The notes beneath the pieces were generated by a model. It ran no database searches. It saw only the letters and a program-made list of their open reading frames with translations, and was not told where the DNA came from. Below are positions 16,388-25,173 of a stretch of DNA of 64,000 nt, one piece after another. The stretch covers positions 62,001 to 126,000 of the forward strand of contig NZ_JAHHZS010000006.1 in the NCBI RefSeq assembly GCF_022606295.1. Direction: 5' to 3'. Every line of letters begins with the position of its first letter. Positions within the stretch are counted from its first letter, which is position 1. Source of the stretch: Arthrobacter bambusae. GTDB taxonomy: Bacteria; Actinomycetota; Actinomycetes; Actinomycetales; Micrococcaceae. The position numbers were made by a program, and so were the translations under genes.

Positions 16388-17788
16388 TCAGCGCAGGTAC
16401 TGGAGTTCCTTGAAATGGCCGACGTAGTCGTCCAGGAGCGCTTCTGCCACCCTGACCGAGTCCACGAGCGGGTTCAACGCCATCGCCTTGTAGGCGGAGC
16501 TCCGGGAACCCGTGAGCGCAGCGTCGATCGTGGCCCGTTCCACCGCTTTGGCATTGACGACGAGCCCGCGCGCGTAGTCCGGAAGAGAATCGGCCGGGAG
16601 CAGGCGGACTCCGCGGGCATCCACGAGGCAGGGCGCCTCGATGACCGCGTCGTCGTCGAGCTCAGCGAGGGTGCCGTTGTTGGGGACGTTCAGAATCAGC
16701 CGGGCCGATTCACCCTGGCTGATGGCACGCATGATCGCCAAGGCAACGGCCTCGTAACCGCCCGACACCAGATCCCCGGCGTCGCGTTCGAACGTACCGG
16801 CCGCGTCCCTGTTGCTCTGCATGTACGTCTCTTCGCGATCCAGCTTGGTCTTTTCCCAGAGCCTAAGGGCCGACTTCGACGACGGGACCCCCGGAGCGGG
16901 CTCCGCACCGCCGTCGTTCGCTTCCGCCAACCCGCTGTAGAAGGACGACTGCTGCCGGGCCAAGTAGGCGCCGCGGGTGGTTCCGGCGCGCCGGTCGGCG
17001 TCGAGCGCCTCGCGCTTGAAGTAGTAGTAGTGCAGATACTCGTTGGGAACCGCACCCAAGGCCCTGATCCACGAAGCGCCGAACAGCCGGCCTTCTTCGA
17101 AGGACTCGATGGCGCCGTCGTCGGAGAGGAGCCGCGGCAGGACATCCGTACCATCGACCACCAGCCCGCGCAGCCAACCCAGGTGGTTCAGGCCGATGTA
17201 GTCGATCTCCACGGAGCCATCCCGAAAAGCCGCAGCACCACGGTGGACTCCGGCGGCGAGCAGGCAGCGCCGGGCGAGCCCTACGGGGGAATCGCAGATC
17301 CCCACCACCTTGTTGCCGAGGACCCGCGTCATGACCTCGGTGATGACCCCGGCCGGGTTGGTGAAGTTGATGAACCAGGCGTGCGGGGCATGCTTCTTCA
17401 CTGCCTCGGCGATGTCCAGGACCACGGGAATGGTCCGCAAGGCATAGGAAATTCCTCCGGCGCCGACGGTCTCCTGCCCGATGACACCGTGCGCGAGGGC
17501 GATCCGTTCATCGGCGGCGCGCCCCTCCAGCCCGCCCACCCGGATGGCGGAGAAGATGAAGTCGGTACCCGGCAGGGCTTCCGACAGCGCCGTGAACGTC
17601 CTCACCGAGGGAGCGTCGGGCACCCCCTCGGCCATCCCGGCGAGGACCTTGGCCACCACGCCCAGGCGCGCGGGGTCCGTATCGAACAGTCTCAGTTCGG
17701 TGACCCGTCCGGGCCCATGGTCCGACAGCAGTGCTGAATAGACCAGGGGTACCCGGAATCCCCCGCCGCCCAGGATGGTGAGGATCAT
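16388..17788 (-). CDS. Family 4 glycoside hydrolase (6-phospho-beta-glucosidase-like)
   Basis: A 466-residue NAD- and metal-dependent glycosidase of family GH4. The N-terminal Rossmann motif LTILGGGGFRVPLVYSALL, the NFTNPAGVITEVM block and the GICDSPVGLARRCL metal site are characteristic, and the catalytic LNHLGWLRGL region is present. Most close relatives act on 6-phospho-beta-glucosides made by phosphotransferase uptake, yet no PTS genes are nearby. The start lies seven bases from the kbl stop, so it is probably co-transcribed with the threonine-degradation genes, which is an odd pairing. Confidence 0.88.
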   Translation of the reverse strand: MILTILGGGGFRVPLVYSALLSDHGPGRVTELRLFDTDPARLGVVAKVLAGMAEGVPDAPSVRTFTALSEALPGTDFIFSAIRVGGLEGRAADERIALAHGVIGQETVGAGGISYALRTIPVVLDIAEAVKKHAPHAWFINFTNPAGVITEVMTRVLGNKVVGICDSPVGLARRCLLAAGVHRGAAAFRDGSVEIDYIGLNHLGWLRGLVVDGTDVLPRLLSDDGAIESFEEGRLFGASWIRALGAVPNEYLHYYYFKREALDADRRAGTTRGAYLARQQSSFYSGLAEANDGGAEPAPGVPSSKSALRLWEKTKLDREETYMQSNRDAAGTFERDAGDLVSGGYEAVALAIMRAISQGESARLILNVPNNGTLAELDDDAVIEAPCLVDARGVRLLPADSLPDYARGLVVNAKAVERATIDAALTGSRSSAYKAMALNPLVDSVRVAEALLDDYVGHFKELQYLR

Positions 17789-17795
17789 GGGAAAC

Positions 17796-19004
17796 TCAGA
17801 GCCCCGCGGCCGCGCGGCTCTTCACGAAGGCCTGGACGCAGGCTTCGACGTCCTCGGAGCTGTGCGCGGCCGAAAGCTGCACGCGGATCCGGGCAGCTCC
17901 CTTGGGTACCACGGGGTAGCTGAACGCCGTGACGAACACTCCATGGTGGAGCATCTCGTCGGCAACCTTCGCGGCCGCCACAGCGTCGCCGAACATCACC
18001 GGAATGATGGCGTGTTCGCCGTCGAGCAGTTCGAAGCCTTCCTCGCTCATGCGACGGCGGAACAGGGCAGCGTTCTCGAAGAGCCTGGAGCGGAGCTCGC
18101 CCGAGCCCTGGACCAGCTCAATGGCCTTGATGGTGGCGGCGACGATGGCCGGCGCCAGCGAGTTGGAGAACAGGTAGGGGCGGGCCTTCTGGCGCAGCAT
18201 GGCGATGATTTCACTGCGGCCGGACACGTAGCCGCCCGAGGCGCCGCCAAGGGCCTTGCCGAACGTGCCGGTGTAGATGTCGATCCTGTCGGAAACACCC
18301 GCGTGTTCCGGAGTTCCGGCGCCGGTGGCTCCCATGAAGCCGACGGCGTGGGAATCGTCCACCATGACCAGGGCGTCGTGTTTTTCGGCGAGATCGCAGA
18401 TGGCTTCGAGCGGCGCGAGGTAGCCGTCCATGGAGAAGACGCCATCCGTCACGATGATCTTGCGCCGGGCCGGGGCATCGCCGGTGGAGGCCTCGATCAG
18501 CTTGGCTTCGAGGTCAGCCATGTCCTGGTTGGCGTAGCGGAAGCGCTTGGCCTTGCTGAGCCGGATGCCGTCGATGATGGAGGCATGGTTCAGGGAATCA
18601 GAGATGATGGCGTCCTCGGCCCCGAACAGGGACTCGAAAACGCCTCCGTTGGCGTCGAAGCAGCTCGAGAAGAGGATGGTGTCTTCGGTTCCCAGGAACT
18701 GTGAGACCCGGGCTTCGAGCTCCAAGTGCAGGTCCTGGGTGCCGCAGATGAAACGCACGGAGGCCATGCCGAAACCGCGCTCGTCCATCGCGGACTTGGC
18801 GGCCGAGATGATGTCCGGGTGGTCTGCCAGGCCAAGGTAGTTGTTGGCGCAGAAGTTCAGGACGGTGTTCGCCGGCTGGCCGAGCTGGCCTGCCGAGATG
18901 TGGCTGGCCTGCGGCGAGTCTATGTGGCGTTCGGTCTTGAAGAGGCCTGCGGTGCGGATCTCGTCAAGTTCGCCCTGCAGCTGGTCTTTGATGCTTGAGT
19001 ACAT
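17796..19004 (-). CDS. kbl: Glycine C-acetyltransferase (2-amino-3-ketobutyrate CoA ligase)
   Basis: A 402-residue PLP enzyme of the alpha-oxoamine synthase family. It cleaves 2-amino-3-oxobutyrate with CoA to glycine and acetyl-CoA. The PLP-lysine lies in [15 protein letters not shown], the cofactor ring contact in [13 protein letters not shown], and [14 protein letters not shown] is the family's N-terminal signature. It follows tdh by 44 bases on the same strand, so the two form the standard two-step threonine-to-glycine pathway. Confidence 0.95.
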   Translation of the reverse strand: MYSSIKDQLQGELDEIRTAGLFKTERHIDSPQASHISAGQLGQPANTVLNFCANNYLGLADHPDIISAAKSAMDERGFGMASVRFICGTQDLHLELEARVSQFLGTEDTILFSSCFDANGGVFESLFGAEDAIISDSLNHASIIDGIRLSKAKRFRYANQDMADLEAKLIEASTGDAPARRKIIVTDGVFSMDGYLAPLEAICDLAEKHDALVMVDDSHAVGFMGATGAGTPEHAGVSDRIDIYTGTFGKALGGASGGYVSGRSEIIAMLRQKARPYLFSNSLAPAIVAATIKAIELVQGSGELRSRLFENAALFRRRMSEEGFELLDGEHAIIPVMFGDAVAAAKVADEMLHHGVFVTAFSYPVVPKGAARIRVQLSAAHSSEDVEACVQAFVKSRAAAGL

Positions 19005-19048
19005 GGTGGCTCCTGGTACTGGGGTCTTGGGGAGGACTTTACGGTGTC

Positions 19049-20095
19049 TTAGATGTCGGTCCAGTCGAGGACAACCTTGCCCCCGGTGCCGGCGCGGGCG
19101 ATTTCGAAGCCCTTTTCCCAGTCGGTGGCGGACAGCTTGTCCGTGACGACGGCGGAAATGCGGCTGTGCAGTTCGGGGTTGGAGGACAGCATGGCGCTCA
19201 TGGCGTACCAGGTTTCGTACATTTCGCGGCCGTAGATGCCCTTCAGGGTCAGCATGTGGGTGACCACTTTGCCCCAGTCGATGTCGATGGACTGGCTGGG
19301 CAAGCCAAGCATGGCGATGCGTCCGCCGTGGTTCATGTTGTTGATCATCTCAGGCAGGGCCGTGGGATGCCCGGACATTTCCAGGCCGATGTCGAACCCC
19401 TCGCGCATGCCGAGCTCGAGCTGGGCATCCTTGACGCGCATCTTCGACACGTCGACGGCGAGGTCCACGCCCATCTTCCGGGCGAGTTCAAGGCGGGGAG
19501 CGGACACGTCCGTGATGGCGATCTTGCGGGCACCGGCGTGGCGCGCGACGGCGATTGCCATGAGCCCGATGGGTCCGGCACCCGTGATGAGCACGTCCTC
19601 GCCGACGAGCGGGAAGCTCAGTGCGGTGTGGACGGCGTTGCCGAAGGGATCGAAGATGGCGCCGAGCTCCGGGGTGATGGAGGGATCCTGGTGGACCCAG
19701 ACATTGGTCTCCGGAATCACGACGTATTCGGCGAAAGCACCATCGCGCTGCACGCCCACGGACACCGTGTGGATGCACATCTGGCGGCGGCCCGCACGGC
19801 AATTGCGGCAGATGCCGCAGACCACGTGGCCTTCACCGGAGACGCGGTCACCGACCTTGACGTCGCGGACGTCCTCGCCCACGGAGACCACTTCGCCGTA
19901 GAACTCGTGACCGGCGATCAGGGGAGTCTCGATGATGCTCTGCGCCCAGGCATCCCAGGACTGGATGTGCAGGTCGGTTCCGCAGATGCCGGTGGTCATG
20001 ACGCGGATCTTGACGTCGCTGGGACCTGCCTCCGGCTCAGGACGTTCGACGAGTTCGAAACCAGCGTGGGGACCGGACTTGTAGAGAGCCTTCAT
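19049..20095 (-). CDS. tdh: L-threonine 3-dehydrogenase
   Basis: A 348-residue zinc-dependent medium-chain dehydrogenase that oxidises L-threonine to 2-amino-3-oxobutyrate with NAD. Catalytic zinc residues are in GICGTDLHI and GHEFYGEVV, structural zinc is held by the four cysteines in [15 protein letters not shown], and the NAD fold begins at [13 protein letters not shown]. Length and sequence match bacterial Tdh. It is first in a six-gene co-directional run and is transcribed away from the LysR gene, whose candidate sites lie 100 bases upstream. Confidence 0.95.
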   Translation of the reverse strand: MKALYKSGPHAGFELVERPEPEAGPSDVKIRVMTTGICGTDLHIQSWDAWAQSIIETPLIAGHEFYGEVVSVGEDVRDVKVGDRVSGEGHVVCGICRNCRAGRRQMCIHTVSVGVQRDGAFAEYVVIPETNVWVHQDPSITPELGAIFDPFGNAVHTALSFPLVGEDVLITGAGPIGLMAIAVARHAGARKIAITDVSAPRLELARKMGVDLAVDVSKMRVKDAQLELGMREGFDIGLEMSGHPTALPEMINNMNHGGRIAMLGLPSQSIDIDWGKVVTHMLTLKGIYGREMYETWYAMSAMLSSNPELHSRISAVVTDKLSATDWEKGFEIARAGTGGKVVLDWTDI

Positions 20096-20163
20096 GGGTC
20101 TTCCTAACTCAAGGGATTGGGCCGCTTGTGTGCCGTTTCACTTCATTGAAGCCCCACGGACTG

Positions 20164-20211
20164 TTTAGCACAACTAGGTTTTTCTCAATCAACGATTTAG
20201 CATTTACTAAA
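20164..20211. promoter_or_regulatory. Candidate LysR binding sites in the tdh/lysR divergent region
   Basis: TTTAGCA occurs at 20164-20170 and again at 20196-20202, exactly 32 bases apart, about three turns. The second copy is half of a TTTAG-N6-CTAAA palindrome (20196-20211) with LysR-type T-N11-A spacing; it touches the start codon of the LysR gene. TAGCAT at 20198-20203 is also a fair -10 hexamer for a leaderless LysR transcript. Confidence 0.45.
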
Positions 20212-21155
20212 TGGAAGTGCATCAGCTCCAAATGCTCAGGGAACTAGGAGATCTCGGCAGTGTCAAGGCCGTGGCCGAGACGCTCATGGTCACTCCCTCG
20301 GCCGTCTCCCAGCAGCTCGCCCTCCTGCAGAAGTCGGTGGACGTGCCGCTGACCCGCAAGGAAGGCCGCGCCCTGGTGCTCACCGACGCCGGCCGGGTCC
20401 TCGCCGATGCCGGAGCCGCCGTCGTGAATGCGCTCGCGGACGCCCAGGCCGCCATCGGCGCCTACCACGGCTCGCCTGGTTCGACCGTGACCGTGAGCGC
20501 CTTCCACAGTGCGGGGCAGGCTTTGTTCGCTCCGCTCGCGGCATTGCTGACCACCGCCCGCAACGCGGCCCCTGAAAACAGCGTTCCCCGCGTGAAGCTC
20601 GCCGACGAAGACGTTGCCCAGGAAGACTTTCCCGGCCTGGCCGCGCGCTATGATCTGGTGCTGGCGCACCGGATGGAGCACAGCCCCGAGTGGCCCACCG
20701 ACAAAGTAGCCGTGATTCCGCTCGCCAACGAACCGCTCGACGTCGCGCTGCCTGCCGGGCACCCGCTCGCGGCGCGCCGCGAACTCAGGCCGGCCGACGT
20801 CGTCGGGCAGCCCTGGGTGACCAGCCGCGACGGTTACTCCCCCGCCGACGTGCTGGCCGCCGTCGTCGCCGTCAGCGGGCGTCCTGCCGATGTGCTGCAC
20901 CGCATCAACGACTATTCCACCGTGGCCTCGCTCGTGGCCGACGGCGGCGCGATAGGTTTGCTCCCGCGGTTCACCGCCCAGCGCGTCCTGGACGCCGGCG
21001 TGGTGCTGCGTCCACTGGCGGGGGTGAATTCCGTGCGCAAGATCGACATCCTGGCGAGGCCGGAAACCCTGAAACGGAAATCGGTCATGACGGTGTGCGA
21101 AGCACTGCAGACCGTCATGACCGAACTCGCCGGGGGCACCTCACAACCCAACTGA
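20211..21155 (+). CDS. LysR-family transcriptional regulator
   Basis: A 314-residue regulator with an N-terminal winged helix-turn-helix (GDLGSVKAVAETLMVTPSAVSQQLALLQ) and a type 2 periplasmic-binding-like effector domain. It is divergent from tdh with 115 bases between, so it probably controls the tdh-kbl run and itself. No ribosome-binding site precedes the ATG and a -10-like TAGCAT ends seven bases before it, suggesting a leaderless message. The stop codon TGA is formed by the left arm of a family A palindrome, which may have truncated or extended the original end. Confidence 0.88.
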   Translation: MEVHQLQMLRELGDLGSVKAVAETLMVTPSAVSQQLALLQKSVDVPLTRKEGRALVLTDAGRVLADAGAAVVNALADAQAAIGAYHGSPGSTVTVSAFHSAGQALFAPLAALLTTARNAAPENSVPRVKLADEDVAQEDFPGLAARYDLVLAHRMEHSPEWPTDKVAVIPLANEPLDVALPAGHPLAARRELRPADVVGQPWVTSRDGYSPADVLAAVVAVSGRPADVLHRINDYSTVASLVADGGAIGLLPRFTAQRVLDAGVVLRPLAGVNSVRKIDILARPETLKRKSVMTVCEALQTVMTELAGGTSQPN

Positions 21156-21212
21156 CTCGCATTTAATGTCGTTATGGGCCCTCAAAACGACAACAAATGC
21201 GAGCCAGTTGGG
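21147..21212. repeat. Family A intergenic palindrome, copy 1
   Basis: A 66-base inverted repeat with outer arms CCCAACTGACTCGCA and their near-complement, an inner variable stretch, and a core with AAAACGAC on the right side. It overlaps the last codons and stop of the LysR gene and ends ten bases before the stop of the convergent Gfo/Idh/MocA gene. Other copies lie near 29.6, 37.3, 48.9 and 50.8 kb. Confidence 0.9.
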
Positions 21213-21221
21213 CACCGGCCT

Positions 21222-22403
21222 CTAGAGTTCCCGGACCCGGGCCGGCTGGCCTGCGTTGAAGTACTCCACGAGTTCTTCGGGCAACGCCGGAACCCGCTTC
21301 GAACAACCGTCACCACGGAGGGACTCGGTGGCGAGCACTCCCGCGGCCACGGCCTCCCGGGCTGCGATCGGCGAGGTCGCGGTGGCTCCCCCGTCCTTGG
21401 CGAAACGCAGGAACTCGGCGATGAGCAAGGGGTCCGCGCCGCCATGGCCGCCTTCTCCCTCGCGGACCTCGACCCTCTGGTCGGGCTCGGCGAAACCGCT
21501 TGTGCGCGTGGTCCATACATGGATCTGGTCGCCGGCGCCGTCACCGAAGTTCTCCATCCTGCCTTTGGTGCCGATCACCGTGTAGTTCCGCCAATAGTCC
21601 GGGGTGAAGTGGCACTGCTGGTACGAGGCGAGCACACCGTTGTCCAGGACCATGTTCATCATCGAGATGTCCTCGACGTCAATCGTCTCGGCGAGATCCG
21701 TCTGTTCGGTGGGAGGCCAGTTGTCAACCGAGAACCAATCCCCCATCCGGCGCCCCGTGTTGTCGCGACGGGACGCGACGTCCCCGTAGACGGCCAGATC
21801 GCCGATCGCCTGCACCGTGGTGCTGTATCCCCCGGCGAGCCAGTGGATGACGTCAATGTCGTGCGCGCCCTTTTGCAGCAGCAGCCCTGTGGTGTTGGCA
21901 CGCTGGGCATGCCAATCCTTGAAATAGTAGTCCCCCCCGTTCCCCACGAAGTGCCTGCACCAGACTGCCTTGACGTCACCGATGGTCCCGGCCTGGATGA
22001 TCTCTCGCATCTGTACCACCACCGGCATGTGCCGCATGTTGTGGCCCACGTAGAGCCGCGTTCCGGTGTCGAAGGCTGTCTGGAGGATGAGGTCGGCCGC
22101 TTCGAGCGTGACGTCGAGCGGTTTCTCGCAGAAGGTGGGGATGCCCGCTTTGAGCGTCCGGACGGCGACGGCGGCGTGCTGGTTGTCCGGGGTCAGGACC
22201 AGGACCGCGTCCAGGTCGGAGGCCAACAAAACGTCCAAATCGTCGGTGATGACCGCCGTCGGGATCTTCTCGGCCGCATCGGCCCTGCCGCGCTCGCCCA
22301 GGTCGCACACGACCGTGACTTCCGAACCCTGGCCAGGTTTATGCGCGTGGCGCCACAGCGACGACCGCAAGCCGAATCCGACGATGCCTACTTTGAGGTC
22401 CAT
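21222..22403 (-). CDS. Gfo/Idh/MocA-family oxidoreductase
   Basis: A 393-residue NAD(P)-dependent sugar dehydrogenase or related enzyme. The N-terminal Rossmann motif is DLKVGIVGFGLRSSLWR, the family's catalytic EKP motif appears as TFCEKPLDVTLEAADLI, and LLQKGAHDIDVIHWLAGG carries the conserved aspartate/histidine pair. ATG 22403 follows TTAGGAAAG; a long upstream frame extension overlaps the DUF4091 gene in another frame and is not used. It is the last gene of the ABC sugar operon and likely oxidises the imported sugar or a released product. The substrate is unknown. Confidence 0.87.
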   Translation of the reverse strand: MDLKVGIVGFGLRSSLWRHAHKPGQGSEVTVVCDLGERGRADAAEKIPTAVITDDLDVLLASDLDAVLVLTPDNQHAAVAVRTLKAGIPTFCEKPLDVTLEAADLILQTAFDTGTRLYVGHNMRHMPVVVQMREIIQAGTIGDVKAVWCRHFVGNGGDYYFKDWHAQRANTTGLLLQKGAHDIDVIHWLAGGYSTTVQAIGDLAVYGDVASRRDNTGRRMGDWFSVDNWPPTEQTDLAETIDVEDISMMNMVLDNGVLASYQQCHFTPDYWRNYTVIGTKGRMENFGDGAGDQIHVWTTRTSGFAEPDQRVEVREGEGGHGGADPLLIAEFLRFAKDGGATATSPIAAREAVAAGVLATESLRGDGCSKRVPALPEELVEYFNAGQPARVREL

Positions 22404-22413
22404 AAATACTTTC

Positions 22414-24135
22414 CTAACTCGATAAGTTGATGCACTGGCGTGTTTGACCCACGCGCTGCGCGATTCCCTGGTTGACCAGCTCGCGAGCCCTCCGGTAATG
22501 AAGGGGGTCGTGGCTGAAGCTGTCCATGGCGAGGCTTCCGCCCGAGCCGTCCGTATCGATGAGCGCCAGCGCCTCCTCGCGACCGGCCAGCTGTGCCAGG
22601 AGCGAGAGTGCCCGGTGGTCCCACATGGCCTGGGCGAACACCTTGTAACGGATCGATTCCCACGGCACCCCGTCCGGTCCCGGGTAGACCATGAAGGCAT
22701 CGCCGCCCGGAAAGGCTCCCCCGGCACAGGTGTCCTTGAACGGGTCCACGGGCGCCAGGGAATGAGCCGTGTTGTAGAAGTTGAATCCCCAATGCAGGAA
22801 TCCCGCACATTCCAGGGCGAAGAGCTGGTGGCCCAACACCCGGTTTCGCACTGAAGGCATGGAAATGAACCGGTTGGCAACGCCGGTATCCTGGGCGACG
22901 CAGTAATAGACCCACAGATTCTTCACCCCGGCCGCCAGGAACGGCGCCACGGCGTCGGTTGCCACCACCGGATTCGGCACGGCCCCGCTGCTGTAGAACT
23001 CGAAGTCGCTCAAGGCGTCAACCACCGTCAGCCCGTCCAGGAGATCCGCGACGATGGCCTTTGCCTGTTGGTATCCCGCCAGGGCCTCGGCGCCCTCCGG
23101 TTCATCGGAAAGGTGGAAAATGACCCGATCAAGCGACCAATGCTCTGCCAGGAAGGAGCGCAGGGCCGGCAGCAGCTCGGCCATGAGCTCCCGGTATGAA
23201 GCAGCCGATGCCGGCACGTCCCAGCCGAAGCGCCGTTCGAGTCCCTGGGCAGTCTCCACGTAGATCGCCGGGGTTGCCTTGGCCCCCCATTGGGTGAACA
23301 AATGGGCGATTTCCAAGTACTCTATGCCGTGTTCGGCACACAGGCCCACCCAGCGCAGCAGCTTGCTGAAATCAAAGTGGTAGCCGGAATCTTCGCGAAT
23401 CCCGATCAGCTGGGTGGGCAGCCTCGTTCCCCCGACTGCTGTGTCGAGCGGAGGGGTCCATGTGGGCGTCAGGAGCGAGTTGGCGCCCATCCTTGCCGCG
23501 GATCCCATGAAGGCATCGATGATCGACCAATGCTCTTCGCCGAAGACCCCGACGCCGTAGTGGCTCGCCAAGCCGTCGCAATGGAACCAGTGGGCGTTCA
23601 CGATTTCCAGTTCCGGGGCCTGCGCGGGCATCACGGTGACGCAGATGTGGGTGCTGAAGAGCGTGTTGCCTTCGGCGTCCCGCACGGAGATCCCGAGTCC
23701 GTGCTCGCCGGCGTTCTCGGCGGATGGCACCACGAAGTCGATCCATGCAGCCGTCCATTGCCCGTAGAGGGGCCTGATCAACCCATCCGGGGCTGGCCGC
23801 AAAAGGTCTGGATACAGTCCGGGGGTGTCCCGGTCGTAGCCGCCGTCATGCTGCGGGAATGCCGCCAAGGAACACGGCACCAGCTCAACCTGCGAAATGG
23901 TGGCGAACCCTGCCGACGGACCATCGATTGCAACTTCCAACGCCCCCGCCAGCCGGAAACCGTGCTTCATAGGCGGCCTGAGGGCCACTTGGACCGACGC
24001 TGTCTCGCCGGGGAAAACGGACACCGGGATGGTCCTGTCGAACGGCCGTGGTGGAGCGTCCGGGTAGACCTTTTCCAAGGAGTCCGCCAGTACGAACGAC
24101 CAGCCGTTCAGCTGGACCGGGTTCTGTTCCGTCAA
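22414..24135 (-). CDS. DUF4091 domain protein, putative glycoside hydrolase
   Basis: A 573-residue protein with an N-terminal beta-rich domain and a C-terminal barrel-like DUF4091 region. Aromatic-rich segments with acidic residues, such as RVIFHLSDEPEGAEALAGYQ and LWVYYCVAQDTG, look like a glycosidase active site, with the glutamate of SDEPEG a candidate catalytic acid. No signal peptide is seen, so it probably acts on an imported oligosaccharide in the cytoplasm. DUF4091 members have been linked to beta-galactofuranose or fructan-type substrates in some bacteria; I cannot decide here. It lies ten bases before the dehydrogenase gene and 42 bases after the permease. Confidence 0.75.
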   Translation of the reverse strand: MTEQNPVQLNGWSFVLADSLEKVYPDAPPRPFDRTIPVSVFPGETASVQVALRPPMKHGFRLAGALEVAIDGPSAGFATISQVELVPCSLAAFPQHDGGYDRDTPGLYPDLLRPAPDGLIRPLYGQWTAAWIDFVVPSAENAGEHGLGISVRDAEGNTLFSTHICVTVMPAQAPELEIVNAHWFHCDGLASHYGVGVFGEEHWSIIDAFMGSAARMGANSLLTPTWTPPLDTAVGGTRLPTQLIGIREDSGYHFDFSKLLRWVGLCAEHGIEYLEIAHLFTQWGAKATPAIYVETAQGLERRFGWDVPASAASYRELMAELLPALRSFLAEHWSLDRVIFHLSDEPEGAEALAGYQQAKAIVADLLDGLTVVDALSDFEFYSSGAVPNPVVATDAVAPFLAAGVKNLWVYYCVAQDTGVANRFISMPSVRNRVLGHQLFALECAGFLHWGFNFYNTAHSLAPVDPFKDTCAGGAFPGGDAFMVYPGPDGVPWESIRYKVFAQAMWDHRALSLLAQLAGREEALALIDTDGSGGSLAMDSFSHDPLHYRRARELVNQGIAQRVGQTRQCINLSS

Positions 24136-24177
24136 GGGCTGCGATCCTTTCCTGCGTGGGGTCTTTGCGTGGGGTCT

Positions 24178-25173
24178 TTACTTGAGTCCGGAGCGGCCGA
24201 TACCCGCCATGACACGCTTCTGCATGAGCAGGAACATGATCAGGATCGGGGCCATGGCCATGAGCGATGCCGCCATGAGGATCGGGTAATTGTTGGCGTG
24301 CTCACCCTGGAGGTTCGAAAGCCCGACGCTCAACGGTGCGGCGTTCGCCGTCGACGTCACCACCAAAGGCCACAAGAGGTCATTCCAGGACCACAGCACG
24401 GTAATGATGACGAGGGCCCACAGACCGTTTGCTGCCAAAGGCAGCATGACCCGGAAGAAGATCTGGAACGGATTGGCGCCGTCGAGCCGTGCCGCGTCTT
24501 CGAGTTCGTCCGGGAGGCCCATGAAGAACTGACGCATCAGGAACAGTCCGAAGGCGCTGAAGATGCCCGGAGCCACGATGCCGGCGATGCTGTTCAGCCA
24601 ACCCAGGTTTTGGATGATCTGGTATTGCGGGATCAGGAACAACTGCGACGGCACCATGATGATCGACAAGACGACGGCCAGGATGAGCCCTTTGAACCGG
24701 AACTGCATCCGCGCGAAGGCGTAGCCCGCCATGGAGCAGAGAAGCACCTGCCCGATCACGCGGATGACCGTGATTGCCACCGTCACCCAGAGCTGGGAAC
24801 CGAAGTTCATGGACGTGAAGACATCCGCGAAGTTGTGCCACTGGACAACGCTGGGCCACAGCGTGGGCGGAGTGCTTTGGACTTCCGCGTTCGTCGAAAG
24901 CGACATGACGATCTGATAGAGGAGCGGCGAGATCATGGCCAATCCGCCAATGGCCAGTACGCAGTGCGCCAGGACGTTCGAGCCTTGCTTGCCGCCCTTG
25001 GCGCCCTTGGTGCCCCGGTTTTTGCCTGCCGGGCGCGGGGTACCTCTGCCCTTGGTGCTGCGGCTTTTGCCGTCCCGGCCCGTGGGTGCGCCTCCGGCTT
25101 GAGGCGGATCTGCAACCGGTCCGCTGCGTCGCGATTCGACGCCGCTTTGTGTTGAGAGCATCGATTCAGACAT
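24178..25173 (-). CDS. Carbohydrate ABC transporter permease (MalG type)
   Basis: A 331-residue inner-membrane protein with six predicted helices and the cytoplasmic EAA loop of sugar permeases (ELEDAARLDGANPFQIFFRVMLPL). The first 65 or so residues form a hydrophilic, lysine-, arginine- and glycine-rich tail before the first helix, longer than usual for MalG homologues. The start overlaps the MalF-type gene by eight bases. Together with the neighbouring permease and lipoprotein it forms a CUT1-type importer; the ATPase is not encoded here and may be a shared MsmX-like protein. Confidence 0.9.
   Translation of the reverse strand: MSESMLSTQSGVESRRSGPVADPPQAGGAPTGRDGKSRSTKGRGTPRPAGKNRGTKGAKGGKQGSNVLAHCVLAIGGLAMISPLLYQIVMSLSTNAEVQSTPPTLWPSVVQWHNFADVFTSMNFGSQLWVTVAITVIRVIGQVLLCSMAGYAFARMQFRFKGLILAVVLSIIMVPSQLFLIPQYQIIQNLGWLNSIAGIVAPGIFSAFGLFLMRQFFMGLPDELEDAARLDGANPFQIFFRVMLPLAANGLWALVIITVLWSWNDLLWPLVVTSTANAAPLSVGLSNLQGEHANNYPILMAASLMAMAPILIMFLLMQKRVMAGIGRSGLK

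Noticed and set aside
15971..17737. A 588-codon plus-strand frame
   Set aside because: Antisense to the GH4 and PNPOx-like genes.
22404..22880. N-terminal extension of the Gfo/Idh/MocA protein
   Set aside because: The extra 159 codons overlap the DUF4091 gene in another frame, and the Rossmann motif and a ribosome-binding site fit ATG 22403.
23290..25155. A 621-codon open frame on the plus strand
   Set aside because: It is antisense to the DUF4091 and MalG genes, which have clear domains and codon bias. High GC makes such long shadow frames common.
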